Shown: positions 25,476 through 34,966, counted from the first letter of the stretch. The stretch: DNA of 64,000 nt from Micromonospora parastrephiae (GCF_016802865.1 NZ_JAEVHM010000001.1:62001-126000), one strand, 5' to 3'. Numbers and translations: made by a program. The notes: a model not told the origin generated them from the letters alone.

Positions 25476-27067
25476 GACGCACCGGAGACGGGTACGACAC
25501 CGTGGGCGCGGCCGTCGCCGAGCAGGATTCGGGCCACCGTCGCGACGGACGCCCAGTGCGGGCTGAACGCGGCCACCAACACCGGCGCGGGCGAACTGGC
25601 CAGGTCGTCCACGTCTCCGAATGTGACCTGAACGACCATCCGCCCGCGCTCAAGGAGCCGAGCGGCTTCCTGGACAGCTCTACTCGGACCCGCCGTTGTG
25701 GTGCGGGTGTCGTAGCCGTACAGGATCACGGGGCCGGCTGTCGGCACTGGGGCGCCGACCGGCACCTGCACCACGCGGTGACGCGCGGCTAACAGCGTGG
25801 GCAGATAGTCCGGCGTTAAGCGGGCACTGTCGGCCCGCCGCTGCCCCTCGTCAGGCACCCGCACCAAGGCCAGCACCTTGCCGGGCGGCACGTCCAGCGG
25901 AAGGACCCGGTCTCCGCGCACCACCGCCACCGAACGGTCAGCAATCCGTTCCGCCGCACGCCAGGCCGCCGCGTTCGCCGACGGCCAGTCCGGTCGGAGC
26001 GAGCTGGGCGTCAGCCCGTATCGCCGGTGCAGTGCCTGCACACGGTCCACGGCCTCGCTGATGCGCTGGCGGTCGATCACGCCCTGCTCGACCGCCGTCG
26101 CCAGCGCCTGCACCACCTCTGTGCGACGCCGAACCGCCGCCGTCCGTGCCGCCGCTGAGCTGTGCCCCCGGGAAACCTCCGAGTCCAGCATCACGATGTC
26201 CACCCCGGCGGCCACCGCGGCGACCGCCGCGCGGGCCGGACCGCCGAGCGGCTCGTGCACCGCAGGAATCGACAGGTTCTCGCTCACCACCACACCGCCG
26301 AAGCCCAGCTTGTCGCGCAACAGATCCAGCACGCGCGGCGATGCGAACGCCGGCTTGTTGTCTACGGCGAGCACGGTGTGGCTGCCGACCATCACGCACG
26401 CCACCTGCGCGTCGATCGCCGCTCGAAACGGCAGCAGCGCACCTGGACCGAGTCGGTCGACCACCGGCGCGACGTGGTGCGGGTCCCCGCCAACCCCGCC
26501 CAGACCGGGAAAGTGCTTGGCGGTCGCCGCGACGCCGGCCCTCTGCAATCCGCGTACGTACGCTGCCGCCAACAGCGCAACCCGTTCAGGATCGGAGCCG
26601 AAGGCGCGAGCGCCAACCGCAGCAGTCGCCGGCCACCCCGTGGTGTCGCACACCGGCGCCAAATTCCAGGTCAACCCCACCGCGCGCAGCTGCTCACCGA
26701 TCGTCGCCCCAGCGAGCTCGGCCAGGTCCTCGTCCCCTGCTGCCCCGAGCGCCAGGTTTCCCGGCAACTGGGCCACGCCTGGCCAGTCCAGCGCGTTCAG
26801 CCGGCCGCCCTCCTGATTCACGCTCAGCAGCAGCGGCGGCCAACCGACCGAGTTCTCGCTCGCCGTCCGGGTGGCCTGGCTCAACCGGGCCGGGCCTGCG
26901 ACGATGGCTTTACTGATTCGGCCCGGCTCACTAGCGGCCTGCTCGTGCAGTGACTGAGCGCGATCGTCGGGCGGTAGGGACATCCGGCCGGGGCGCACCA
27001 GCAGATCAAAGTCAGCGCTAAGGACGGGATCGACTCCTACCGGCTGGCCGGGAAACAGACGTGGCAT
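25469..27067 (-). CDS. Glycoside hydrolase family 3 protein (NagZ-like), altered active site
   Basis: 532 residues from an ATG with GGGAG seven bases upstream, and no signal peptide, so cytoplasmic. The TIM-barrel half has NQEGGRLNALDWPGVAQLPG (family: DQEGGRV) and ATAKHFPGLGGVGGDPHH (family: KHFPGHG...DSH), with the nucleophile region VVVSENLSIPAV where NagZ has SDDLSM. So the catalytic Asp appears as Glu and the catalytic loop is altered. The C-terminal part is a Rossmann-like second domain. First gene of the operon, divergent from the regulator at 27326. It could act on an unusual glycoside or have lost hydrolysis. Confidence 0.84.
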   Translation of the reverse strand: MPRLFPGQPVGVDPVLSADFDLLVRPGRMSLPPDDRAQSLHEQAASEPGRISKAIVAGPARLSQATRTASENSVGWPPLLLSVNQEGGRLNALDWPGVAQLPGNLALGAAGDEDLAELAGATIGEQLRAVGLTWNLAPVCDTTGWPATAAVGARAFGSDPERVALLAAAYVRGLQRAGVAATAKHFPGLGGVGGDPHHVAPVVDRLGPGALLPFRAAIDAQVACVMVGSHTVLAVDNKPAFASPRVLDLLRDKLGFGGVVVSENLSIPAVHEPLGGPARAAVAAVAAGVDIVMLDSEVSRGHSSAAARTAAVRRRTEVVQALATAVEQGVIDRQRISEAVDRVQALHRRYGLTPSSLRPDWPSANAAAWRAAERIADRSVAVVRGDRVLPLDVPPGKVLALVRVPDEGQRRADSARLTPDYLPTLLAARHRVVQVPVGAPVPTAGPVILYGYDTRTTTAGPSRAVQEAARLLERGRMVVQVTFGDVDDLASSPAPVLVAAFSPHWASVATVARILLGDGRAHGVVPVSGASW

Positions 27068-27325
27068 GACAGCTCTCCCTTGCGACCGCAGGTCGACTGA
27101 TGGGCATCAACTGCAGGACGGCCGGAGTGACAACCGATGCCCTGGCCCTGCCCACACATCGACCTTTGTCGGTTCCGAGCGCCTGGGGCAGGCATCGAAG
27201 CAGTGCCATCGGTGCCGCTCGCTCGGAACCTGGTGCGGATGGTGCGCTTCGCTCCCCGCCACTGACCGTGGCCGCTACTGTCAGGCCCGCGGCTGCACTA
27301 CTCGCACCCGGAAGGGGATCCCACC

Positions 27326-28738
27326 GTGGAGGCCGAACCCACAACCTCCCGCGCCAACCGACGTCTGGCCGGCCTGCTCCGAGAGGCGCAATGGGGGCCC
27401 GAGGCCCTCGCCCGACGAATTAACTCGGCTCTGGTGGCCCGCGGCAGCACCCGCCGAGTCCACCCCAAGACCCCCTACAAATGGCTCTCAGACGGCGCGG
27501 TGCCGCACGGTGACATACCCGAACTCGTCGTTGAGGTACTTTCCACCAAGCTCAGAAGCGACCTGATGTTCGAGGACGTCTGGGGGGTAACCGCCCCGCG
27601 TCCGCATCCAGCGCTGCCGGCGAACCACGCAATGGACCTACCCTGGGACAGCAACGGACTGCTCAGCCTCGTAGGAGGACCCGTGCCGACCCGTCGCACC
27701 GTCATCGCTGTCACCGGCGCCGCGCTCACCGCCCACGCCTGGACCGCGCTGCACCAGCCATATCCAGACCTGATCGCGGCCGCCGGAAACGGCGGACCGG
27801 TCACCCCACCGCTACTCGATATGATCGACACTGTCGTCGCCCACGCACAGAAGCTCGACGACCACCAGGGCGGCGCCGCCCGTGGATTCGTCAGTGACCA
27901 GTTCACCGCCGTAGCCCGGCTCCTGCGCCGCGCGTCCTACAACGCGGAGGCAGGCCGCCGCCTTGCCGCCGCACTAGCGCAACTCGCCCAGACCGCGGGG
28001 TTCATGGCGTTCGATGCCAACGAGGACGGCCTCGCCCAACGCTGGTACCTCACCGCTCTCCGCGCCGCGCACGCCGCTCGCGATCCCGGCCTCGCCGCCA
28101 GCATCTTGGCCCTCATGTCCAACCAAGCCGCCGACCGAGGCCACGCCCTCGACGCCCTGCAACTCGCCTCAGCAGCCCAAGAATCAGCGGCAAATACCCT
28201 GCCCGCCGTCCGCTCACTGGTAGCCGCCCGCAGCAGCCTCGCCCACGCCGTCGCCGGCGACCTCACCAGCTTCTTCCACATGCGCGAGAACACCCTCGCG
28301 GTCCTCGACGCCGCCCCCGACGCCCCGCTGCCCTCATGGGCGTCGTACATCGACCGAGTCGAACTGGACGCGATCACCGGCCGAGGCCTCGTCGTACTGG
28401 CAGAGCAGGTCCCGATTCAACGGCCCGGACTCCTTCGCCAAGCTGAGCGGCTGCTCCACGCCCGCGCGCACACCAGTCCCACCGACTCCCCGCAACGCTC
28501 CGCACTACGCCACGGCGCCTGGCTCAGCCTCGCCCACCACGCCGCCGGTGACCTCGACCTCGCGGTCAGCACCGCCCGCCTCGCCCTTGGTCGCCTACCC
28601 GCCGTCAGCTCCGTGCGCAGCGTCGCACTGTTACACCGACTGCACGACGAACTCGCCCCCGCCGCACCGCGCTCGCCAGCGGTCCGCGACATCCTCCGCG
28701 AACTTCGTGAGTTGCCGCGGACATCACCCGCACGGTGA
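27326..28738 (+). CDS. Helix-turn-helix transcriptional regulator with TPR-like repeats
   Basis: 470 residues from a GTG. The first 100 residues (RLAGLLREAQWGPEALARRI, then KTPYKWLSDGAVPHG) look like a variant XRE/HTH domain. Helical repeats follow with alternating Ala/Leu patterns such as AAHAARDPGLAASILALMSN. It is divergent from the GH3 operon across 258 bp and so is its likely regulator. That gap also holds one TGTCGGTT half-site (around 27167) but no phased repeat. Confidence 0.82.
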   Translation: MEAEPTTSRANRRLAGLLREAQWGPEALARRINSALVARGSTRRVHPKTPYKWLSDGAVPHGDIPELVVEVLSTKLRSDLMFEDVWGVTAPRPHPALPANHAMDLPWDSNGLLSLVGGPVPTRRTVIAVTGAALTAHAWTALHQPYPDLIAAAGNGGPVTPPLLDMIDTVVAHAQKLDDHQGGAARGFVSDQFTAVARLLRRASYNAEAGRRLAAALAQLAQTAGFMAFDANEDGLAQRWYLTALRAAHAARDPGLAASILALMSNQAADRGHALDALQLASAAQESAANTLPAVRSLVAARSSLAHAVAGDLTSFFHMRENTLAVLDAAPDAPLPSWASYIDRVELDAITGRGLVVLAEQVPIQRPGLLRQAERLLHARAHTSPTDSPQRSALRHGAWLSLAHHAAGDLDLAVSTARLALGRLPAVSSVRSVALLHRLHDELAPAAPRSPAVRDILRELRELPRTSPAR

Positions 28739-28962
28739 TCACTTTGGAAGGTCGCGCATGTCTCCTGCCTGCGGCATCACCGGTGGACACTCACCGAGCC
28801 CGGTGTGCTCACGTTCGCCCGCTGCTTGGCATGGCGTAAGAAGCCCGCCGCACGTCTCCTTGGCCGAGCGAATGTCCGCAGGCCCACGATTCGACTCCGT
28901 TGTAGGTGGTCGCCCGAGCGCACTTCTTAGAGCTGACCTGTGCGCCTGTCGGCTGCTTGCCA

Positions 28963-29282
28963 TCAGGGCGACGACACCTCCGGCGGCACGGTCGACGTCG
29001 CGGCCATTGCCGACGGGGGCCAATGCCGCGTCAGCTCGCTAATGACCACGCGGACACGGTATGGGCCTTCTCCGACCTGACCCAGGCCGCACGCCGCATC
29101 ATTGAGGGCCCCCTGCGGATCGCTGGTGTGATTGGCGATCAGGTTCTGAGTGGCGTGGGCCCAGGCCAGTACGTCGGGCTGATCAGCGGCGACTGCCAGG
29201 TCGGACACCTCGGCGGGCGTAGGTGCGCGAGGCGACGGCCGAGCGCGCGGCGTGCAGCACTGATCTCGTCGCTGTCGCCCAT
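28963..29282 (-). pseudogene. Decayed XRE/TPR regulator fragment
   Basis: The 770-bp gap after the 27326 regulator has no intact gene. On the minus strand an ATG at 29282 gives MGDSDEISAARRALGRRLAH, close to the first 22 residues of the regulator at 11944 (MVDSDEIRSAWRDLGRTLAK), then goes off frame. A different minus-strand frame continues DLAVAADQPDVLAWAHATQN, a TPR-like stretch, to 28963. This fits a regulator that lost most of its middle by deletion. Confidence 0.4.
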
Positions 29283-29423
29283 CGGCCACCACCCCCGAGG
29301 TTGAGCGCTCACGGTGGGCGGTCACCGTAGCGGCTTGCTGTGACATTTTCCGGGCCGGTAGCCGGCGGATCATGCGGCGAGGTAGGACCATCAGATGTCG
29401 CCGAACCCGGTCAAGGTGGCGGG

Positions 29424-29460
29424 TGTTGGAGTTGGTGTCGGGATGTGCCGACATTGTCGG
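29424..29460. promoter_or_regulatory. TGTTGGA / TGTCGG repeat cluster with inverted repeat
   Basis: Upstream of the NUDIX gene: TGTTGGAG (29424), TGTCGG paired with CCGACA (29436-29453, inverted repeat with a 6-base spacer), and a further TGTCGG at 29455. The half-site matches the operator-like motifs elsewhere in the window, but spacing is less regular. Probably the control region of the 29.5-33.7 kb operon. Confidence 0.45.
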
Positions 29461-29509
29461 TGCGCGGCGCTGCGGGCGTGTCGGCTGCCTGGAGTTCTAC
29501 GGTACCCGC

Positions 29510-29991
29510 ATGCCCTCCGAACCCCAGGAATTCACCGCTGGCCTCCCGCGCAAGCGGATGGCGGCCGGCCTGTTGATCACCGATTCGCAGGATCGGTTTT
29601 TGCTGGTCGAGCCGGCGTACAAGACGGATTGGAGATTCCCGGAGGCGGTGTTGAGGCCGGCGAGTCGCCGTGGCAGGCGGCGGTGCGAAAGTGCCGCGAA
29701 GAGCTCGGCGTGAGCCTGACGCCGGGTCGTCTTCTCGTCGTGGACTGGGTGCCGGCCCGTGATGGCCGCACCGACGGTGTGATGCTCGTCTTCGACGGCG
29801 GTTTCCTGGACGCGGTTCAGGCGCAGCGGATCGTCGTGCCGCCCGCGGAGTTGAAGGGGTGGGCGTGGTCTGACCCGCCGCAGACGCGCCAGCGGTTGCA
29901 GCCGTTGCTGGCCCGCCGCGTCAGCGAATGCCTCCAGGCGCGTGCAGACGGGTCGACCCGCTACCTCGAAGACGGCGTGCCGGTCTCCTGA
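29510..29991 (+). pseudogene. NUDIX hydrolase gene with one frameshift
   Basis: The first frame reads RKRMAAGLLITDSQDRFLLV and KTDW, then a second frame continues EIPGGGVEAGESPWQAAV and RKCREELGV. The NUDIX box GX5EX7REUXEEXGU is thus complete apart from a Glu-to-Lys change in its REU part. One missing G near 29632 (TTGGAG for TTGGGAG) separates the frames. The intact product would be about 161 residues, normal for the family. First gene of the NUDIX-methyltransferase-kinase locus. The frameshift may be a sequencing error, because similar ones occur in neighbours. Confidence 0.8.
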
Positions 29992-30082
29992 TCTCGACCT
30001 GCCGCATCCCGACAACGGGCGGATGCTCGTCGCGGTCGGCCGGCTGCTCACCTGATATTCGTTCGAGGGAGGAAATGTCTTC

Positions 30083-31324
30083 ATGGCACCGGGAAGCAGG
30101 ACGAGCGAGACGTTGACGGCGGAGGATGCTCGCCGGCAGCTGGTCGAGCAGCTGCGTAGTCAGGGTTGGATTACCCGACCGGAGGTGGCGGCGGCGTTCA
30201 CCGCGGTGCCGCGGCACCTGTTCGCTCCGGCCGGTACCAGCATCGAGACCGCGTATGCGAATGATGTTGTCGTCACCCGACGCGGCGCGGACGGAAAGGC
30301 GACCAGTTCGATCTCCGCGCCGTGGTTGCAGGCGTACATGGTGGAGACCGCCGGGCTGAGGCCCGGCGCCCGGGTTCTTGAGATCGGCTCAGGAGGGTGC
30401 AACGCCGCGCTGATCGCCGAGGTCGTCGGCCCGGCCGGAGCGGTCGTCAGCGTCGACATCGACGTGCAGGTCGTCACCCACGCGCAACGGGCGCTGGCCC
30501 GGGCAGGCTACCCGCAGGTCAAGGTGGTCCACGCCGACGGCGTCCACGGCCATCCCGCCGACGGGTTGTGGGACGCGGTGCTCGTCACGGTCGAGGCCAG
30601 TGACCTCCCACCCGCGTGGACCGACCAACTCTCACCAGCCGGCAGGCTGGTGGCGCCTCTGCGGATGCGCGGCAACACCCGCTGCCTCACCCTGCAGCCC
30701 GCAGGTGACCACCTAGTCGCGACAGCGTCTGTGCAGTGCGGCTTCGTCGCGATGCAAGGCCACGGCCGGAACCCGGCCCGCCAGGTGCCGCTGCGCGGCG
30801 ACGACGCCGTTCTCACCCTGGATGACGACACCACCACCGCCAACGCCGAGGCCCTGCGCGCTGCCCTTGATGGGCCACGGGTTGAGGTGCCCTCGCCGGT
30901 GACCCTGGACATGAGCATGGGCACCTACCTCGAGAGCCTGCACCTGTGGCTGGCCAGTCAACCTCGCCCTTACGGCGTGCTCAGAGTCGACCGGGACCGC
31001 ACCGCCGGCCTGCTGGATCCCCAGGACCGCTTCTTCTGCCCCACCCTGCTGACCAATGACAGCCTCGCCTACCTCACCATGCGCCGCCACGACACGACGA
31101 CGTGGCAGTTCGGCGGGCACGGCTTCGGTCCTCAGGCCACCAGACTGACCAGCGATTTGATGGAACTGATAGCAGCCTGGGATCAGCAGTACCGGGCCGG
31201 CGCCGGCCCGGACATCACCGTGCACCCGGCCGGCACGCGACTGCCCGACACTGAGCGGTTGCGGCTGCTCGTGCCCCGCCGCCACACGCTGACCGCGATC
31301 ACCTGGCCGGAGACCAACCGATGA
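30083..31324 (+). CDS. FxLD-type methyltransferase (PCMT-like)
   Basis: 413 residues. The N-terminal half is protein-isoaspartate-methyltransferase-like: VAAAFTAVPRHLFAP, the acceptor loop SSISAPWLQAYMVE, motif I LEIGSGGCNAALIA and VVSVDIDVQVVTHA. The longer C-terminal part (LWLASQPRPYGVL through the FFCPTLLTNDSLAY stretch) matches the 'methyltransferase, FxLD system' family tied to FxLD lanthipeptides. No FxLD precursor or LanB-like dehydratase is seen nearby, so it is an orphan, or modifies something else. It is coupled to the next gene by an ATGA overlap. Confidence 0.85.
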   Translation: MAPGSRTSETLTAEDARRQLVEQLRSQGWITRPEVAAAFTAVPRHLFAPAGTSIETAYANDVVVTRRGADGKATSSISAPWLQAYMVETAGLRPGARVLEIGSGGCNAALIAEVVGPAGAVVSVDIDVQVVTHAQRALARAGYPQVKVVHADGVHGHPADGLWDAVLVTVEASDLPPAWTDQLSPAGRLVAPLRMRGNTRCLTLQPAGDHLVATASVQCGFVAMQGHGRNPARQVPLRGDDAVLTLDDDTTTANAEALRAALDGPRVEVPSPVTLDMSMGTYLESLHLWLASQPRPYGVLRVDRDRTAGLLDPQDRFFCPTLLTNDSLAYLTMRRHDTTTWQFGGHGFGPQATRLTSDLMELIAAWDQQYRAGAGPDITVHPAGTRLPDTERLRLLVPRRHTLTAITWPETNR

Positions 31325-31872
31325 GCAACCCCGAGTCGCCGATCTTGATCTGCCTGCGGGGGAACTCCGGCTCTGGCAAGAGCACCATTGCCCGCGAGTT
31401 GCGGTATCGGCACGGCCGCGGCTGCGCCCTCGTCGGCCAAGATCACATTAGGCGGATCCTTCTGAGGGAACGTGACAAGCCAGGTGGTCTCGCGCCCACG
31501 CTCATGGCGCAGAACGTCCGCTTCTGCCTCGACCACGGCTACCACGTGATCCTCGAAGGGATCATGCACGCCGCCCGGTACCGGAGCATGCTCACCGAGC
31601 TGCGCGACGCGCACCGGGGACGAACGCTCCTTGTCTACCTCGACGTATCACTGCCAGAAACCCTGCGGCGACACGAAACACGTCCCATGGCGGCGGAGGT
31701 ATCGCCGGACCACCTGCGCAGCTGGTACACCCCACACGACGTCCTCGGCTGGCCCGACGAACTCGTCCTTCCCGAGACCACCACCCTGGAACAAGCGATC
31801 GAACGCATCGCCACCGCCGCCGGCCTGCCGTTGACCGGCCGCAACGACGACCTGCTCCCGGCCGTCCCATGA
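31321..31872 (+). CDS. P-loop kinase (AAA/zeta-toxin-like fold)
   Basis: 183 residues with an overlapping start. The P-loop RGNSGSGKSTIA is at residues 14-25, LVGQDHIRRILL is a substrate-side helix, and HVILEGIMHAARY holds a Walker-B-like segment. The RHETRPMAAEVS region fits the lid arginines. This is the family of small-molecule kinases that includes chloramphenicol and zeta-toxin-type UDP-sugar kinases; the target here is unknown. It overlaps both the methyltransferase and the phosphotransferase by 4 bp. Confidence 0.83.
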   Translation: MSNPESPILICLRGNSGSGKSTIARELRYRHGRGCALVGQDHIRRILLRERDKPGGLAPTLMAQNVRFCLDHGYHVILEGIMHAARYRSMLTELRDAHRGRTLLVYLDVSLPETLRRHETRPMAAEVSPDHLRSWYTPHDVLGWPDELVLPETTTLEQAIERIATAAGLPLTGRNDDLLPAVP

Positions 31873-32778
31873 CCGCACCACCGAGAGCAACCCCAGACAG
31901 TGCCGGCCTCGCGGCGGACGAGGCGGATGACGTGTTCCGGCACCGGTCGCGCGTGCCGCTGCCGCAGGGGTGGGCACCGGACGGGTGGTGCACCGCACCG
32001 ACAAGGCCGTCGTCGCCACCGGCCGCCGCGACGGCCAACCAGTGATCGTGAAGCTGCTGACCACCGACGACCCGTACTGGGTAGGCCGGCGCCAGCACGA
32101 GCTACGCATGTACGAGCTGTTCGCCGACCAGCCGCCCCCCGGACGCGTGCCGCAGGTCCTGTACGCCGACGCCCGTCTGACCGTCCTGACTCAGCTACCG
32201 GGGCAGCGCCTGGGCGACCAGCGCCACCTCACTCGCGACGTCAACCCCGCCACCGCACTACTGGTCCTGACACCCTCGACACCTTCGCCGCCTGGACGCC
32301 AGCACCGCCACTGCCGCAACCTGTCGACTACCACGGCCGGATCGACGCCGAACACGCCGCCGGGCTTCTCGACGACGCCGACCAGCATGCCCTCCACACC
32401 GTCGTCGACCAGCTTGGCCCGGGCCGGGTCACCGCACACGGCGACCCCCTACCCGCGAACCTGCTCCTCGACCGCAGGCACTGCGCCCTCATCGACTTCG
32501 AGCACACCAACAGCTACCTACCCGGCTACGACCTCGCGCTGCTGCACATCGTCGGCGCCGCGGCCAGCCCGACCCTCACTGCCGCGATCGCCGAACGCTT
32601 GCACACCACCGGGATCGTCCCCGCCTACTCCGTCAATGCGCTCCTACTCGTCTGCCGAGAGATCCGTCTGCACATTGTGCTGCCAGCAGACGGCGCGACC
32701 ACGTCCCGGCTCGCGTACCTGCGACAGCTCCTCAGCCAGGCACGCCACGACGTTCAGACGCTGATGCGATGGGCGTAA
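31869..32778 (+). pseudogene. Aminoglycoside-phosphotransferase-family gene with two frameshifts
   Basis: The start ATG overlaps the kinase stop and opens MTAPPRATPDSAGLAADEAD. Near 31967 a G-run (CAGGGGTGGG) has lost one base, after which a second frame gives RVVHRTDKAVVATGRRDGQP and RQHELRMYELF, the N-lobe. Near 32268 a second single-base loss moves to the C-lobe frame with VTAHGDPLPANLLLDRRH and ALIDFEHTNSYLPGYD. The catalytic HGDxxxxN and metal-binding D-F are intact, so the gene was functional or is only mis-sequenced. Intact length would be about 303 residues. Confidence 0.8.
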
Positions 32779-33734
32779 GTCCGACGAATGCCACTGCGCG
32801 GGCTCACCTCAACCCCACGGCGGGCTCACCGGCACCTTCCCCGCGGAGCCGTGACTTCCATCGCCTGTGGGGCGCCTACTCGGTCAGCCACCTGGGATCC
32901 GCCATCGGGGCGGGCGCACTGCCGCTGGTCGCGATCCTGCTGCTGGACTCATCGAGCCTGCAGATCTCCCTGCTCGCGGTGATCTCCGGCCTCGCCTCGG
33001 CGGTCATTGCCCTACCCCTGGGCCCTTGGATCGAGTTCCGGCGCAAACGACCCGTGATGATCGGCGCCGACCTGCTGCGCTGCGCGGCCCTGACCAGCGT
33101 CCCCATCGCCGCCGCGCTCGGTGCCCTGACGTACGAGCAGCTGTGCGTCGTCGCCGTCGTGCAGACCGCCGGCACCATCGTGTTCAGCGCCGCCAGCGGC
33201 GCACACCTGAAGCACCTGGTCACCGTCGATCAACGCGTCACCGCCAACAGCCGATTCGAGACCTCCCAGTGGACGGCGAACAGCCTCGGCTCACCCATCG
33301 GCGGTGTCCTCGTGTCCTGGCTCGGCGCTACCGCGTCCATCACCGTCGACGCCGCGAGCTTCCTGATGTCCGCGCTCGGGATCCGCCGCCTCCGCAGCCC
33401 CGAACCGCCGCCACCAACGCGCCAACCCGCCCCAAGCCGGCGTCGGCGCCGGGAAGCCATCGAAGGATGGCGGCAAATCCTTCACCACGCGGGCCTGCGA
33501 GCCCTGTTCGTCAACGCCGTCATCTTCGGCGGCGCCATCACGGCCAGCACGCCCATCATCGCGGTGTTCATGCTCCGCGATCTACGCCTGGCCCCTTGGC
33601 AGTACGGCCTGGCCCTCGGACTGCCCTGCCTCGTGCGGATCTGCCGCAGGTGGGGCGCCGCCGACAACACGGCTGCTAGGCGAGCGTGCCTAGACTCGAA
33701 GTGGCCGCTGACCAGGACCGCCCGAGCCAAGTAG
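32769..33734 (+). CDS. MFS transporter, 3' end lost
   Basis: Starts in a 10-bp overlap with the phosphotransferase. It has an N-terminal cytoplasmic stretch and then seven or so membrane helices (for example VSHLGSAIGAGALPLVAILL and GLASAVIALPLGPWIEFRRK, a typical first-loop G-x3-D/E-R-x-R-R pattern). After ALGLPCL near 33630 the family sequence stops and an unrelated Arg-rich tail follows, so about 100 or more residues are missing. Full MFS proteins have 400-430 residues; this has 321. The break is likely an old insertion or deletion boundary, because an HNH gene and an IS follow. Confidence 0.7.
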   Translation: MGVSPTNATARAHLNPTAGSPAPSPRSRDFHRLWGAYSVSHLGSAIGAGALPLVAILLLDSSSLQISLLAVISGLASAVIALPLGPWIEFRRKRPVMIGADLLRCAALTSVPIAAALGALTYEQLCVVAVVQTAGTIVFSAASGAHLKHLVTVDQRVTANSRFETSQWTANSLGSPIGGVLVSWLGATASITVDAASFLMSALGIRRLRSPEPPPPTRQPAPSRRRRREAIEGWRQILHHAGLRALFVNAVIFGGAITASTPIIAVFMLRDLRLAPWQYGLALGLPCLVRICRRWGAADNTAARRACLDSKWPLTRTARAK

Positions 33735-33873
33735 TTCGCTAGCGAGAACTGCTCTGGGTCGGTTGAGAAGTCAATGAAGTCGCTGGCCGCCATGAGCCAG
33801 GTATCGGCCGATGAGCCGAGCTACCGATCTTGGTCGGCGGTGGGACAGGATGTTGGCCCGAGTCGGCTTCTAA

Positions 33874-34911
33874 GTGAAGGTTCCTGTGGCGATTTCCGAG
33901 AGAACGTTGAAGATCGTCTGGTCGGAGGCCGGTGGCAAGTGCTGCATCTGCCGCGTGCTGGTGCTGACGCCCGGCACCGAGGACGACGACCCGTCGGTCT
34001 TCGGCGAACTGGCCCACATCGTGGCGAAGAGTCCTGGAGGTCCCCGAGCCGGCGGCCTGGATCCGTCGAAGCTCGACACCCACGAGAACCTGATGCTGCT
34101 GTGTAACAAGCACCACAAGCAGGTGGACGACCAGCCCAACCACTTCACCGTGGAGAAGCTGCATCAGATCAAACGCGATCACGCAGCTTGGGTGGCGTCG
34201 GAGTCCAGTGCCCCGGACAACATGAAACTGATGCGGGACCCGACGTATCCGGTGCCGAAGAAGCTGAACATGATTGCCACTGGACACGCCCTCTGGCCGA
34301 TGATCCAGGAGTGCGTGGCGACCAGCTACATCATCCCCGACCGTATGCCAGATGAGGACGAGGACCTGATGGTCGAGTTCCTACAGGTGGTCAGGGACTA
34401 CGCCGATATCCACGACGATCTTCACACCGTCCGTGAGCACCGCGATGCCGCCAGGGCCCTGGGCGAGTACATCAGCCAACTTGCCGAGCGCAACTACTTC
34501 GTTGGCGCGTACATGAGGCGGCTTCTTCTAATCGGCGGGGTATCCAAGGAGGGCTCGCCGTGGCCGGAGCTCCACATCGAGATTCACGCTGGCGACCAGG
34601 CCCAGATCGTGGACAAGGACGGCAAGCCGATGGGTGCCACGGCTGGCGCTGTCAGCCGCGAGGTCGGGCGTGTGATGTTCCTGCGATGGCTGGAGCAGTA
34701 CAGCGTTGAGCATCCGGGTGATCCCGCGCCGCTGGCCGAGTTCTTCGGAGAGGAGCCACCTTCCGGACACCCGGAGGTGCTTTGGCGGGATCTGATCCGC
34801 GGCCTGCGCAACGAGGGTCTGATCCTCTGCTTCGAGAGCCTGGAGTTCTGGTCCAGCAGCGCCACGATCACTGACAAGGGCAGAGCAGATCTGGAGTCGC
34901 GTCAGCCGTAG
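33874..34911 (+). CDS. HNH endonuclease domain protein
   Basis: 345 residues from a GTG. The N-terminal HNH/His-Me nuclease domain reads GGKCCICRVLVLTPG, ELAHIVAKSPGGPR and ENLMLLCNKHHKQVDD, with paired CxxC/CxxxH zinc ligands and the AHI metal-site motif. The remaining 230 residues form a C-terminal domain without a recognised name (about half helical, with a winged-helix-like end), and no transmembrane helix. Single HNH proteins with large C-terminal sensors are often restriction or phage-defence factors, but no partner gene is present. Isolated between the truncated MFS gene and an IS. Confidence 0.78.
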   Translation: MKVPVAISERTLKIVWSEAGGKCCICRVLVLTPGTEDDDPSVFGELAHIVAKSPGGPRAGGLDPSKLDTHENLMLLCNKHHKQVDDQPNHFTVEKLHQIKRDHAAWVASESSAPDNMKLMRDPTYPVPKKLNMIATGHALWPMIQECVATSYIIPDRMPDEDEDLMVEFLQVVRDYADIHDDLHTVREHRDAARALGEYISQLAERNYFVGAYMRRLLLIGGVSKEGSPWPELHIEIHAGDQAQIVDKDGKPMGATAGAVSREVGRVMFLRWLEQYSVEHPGDPAPLAEFFGEEPPSGHPEVLWRDLIRGLRNEGLILCFESLEFWSSSATITDKGRADLESRQP

Positions 34912-34966
34912 AGATGTCCGGAGACTGGCCTACTCGTCGAGGTAGCGGACCTCTTCGTCGTACGCG

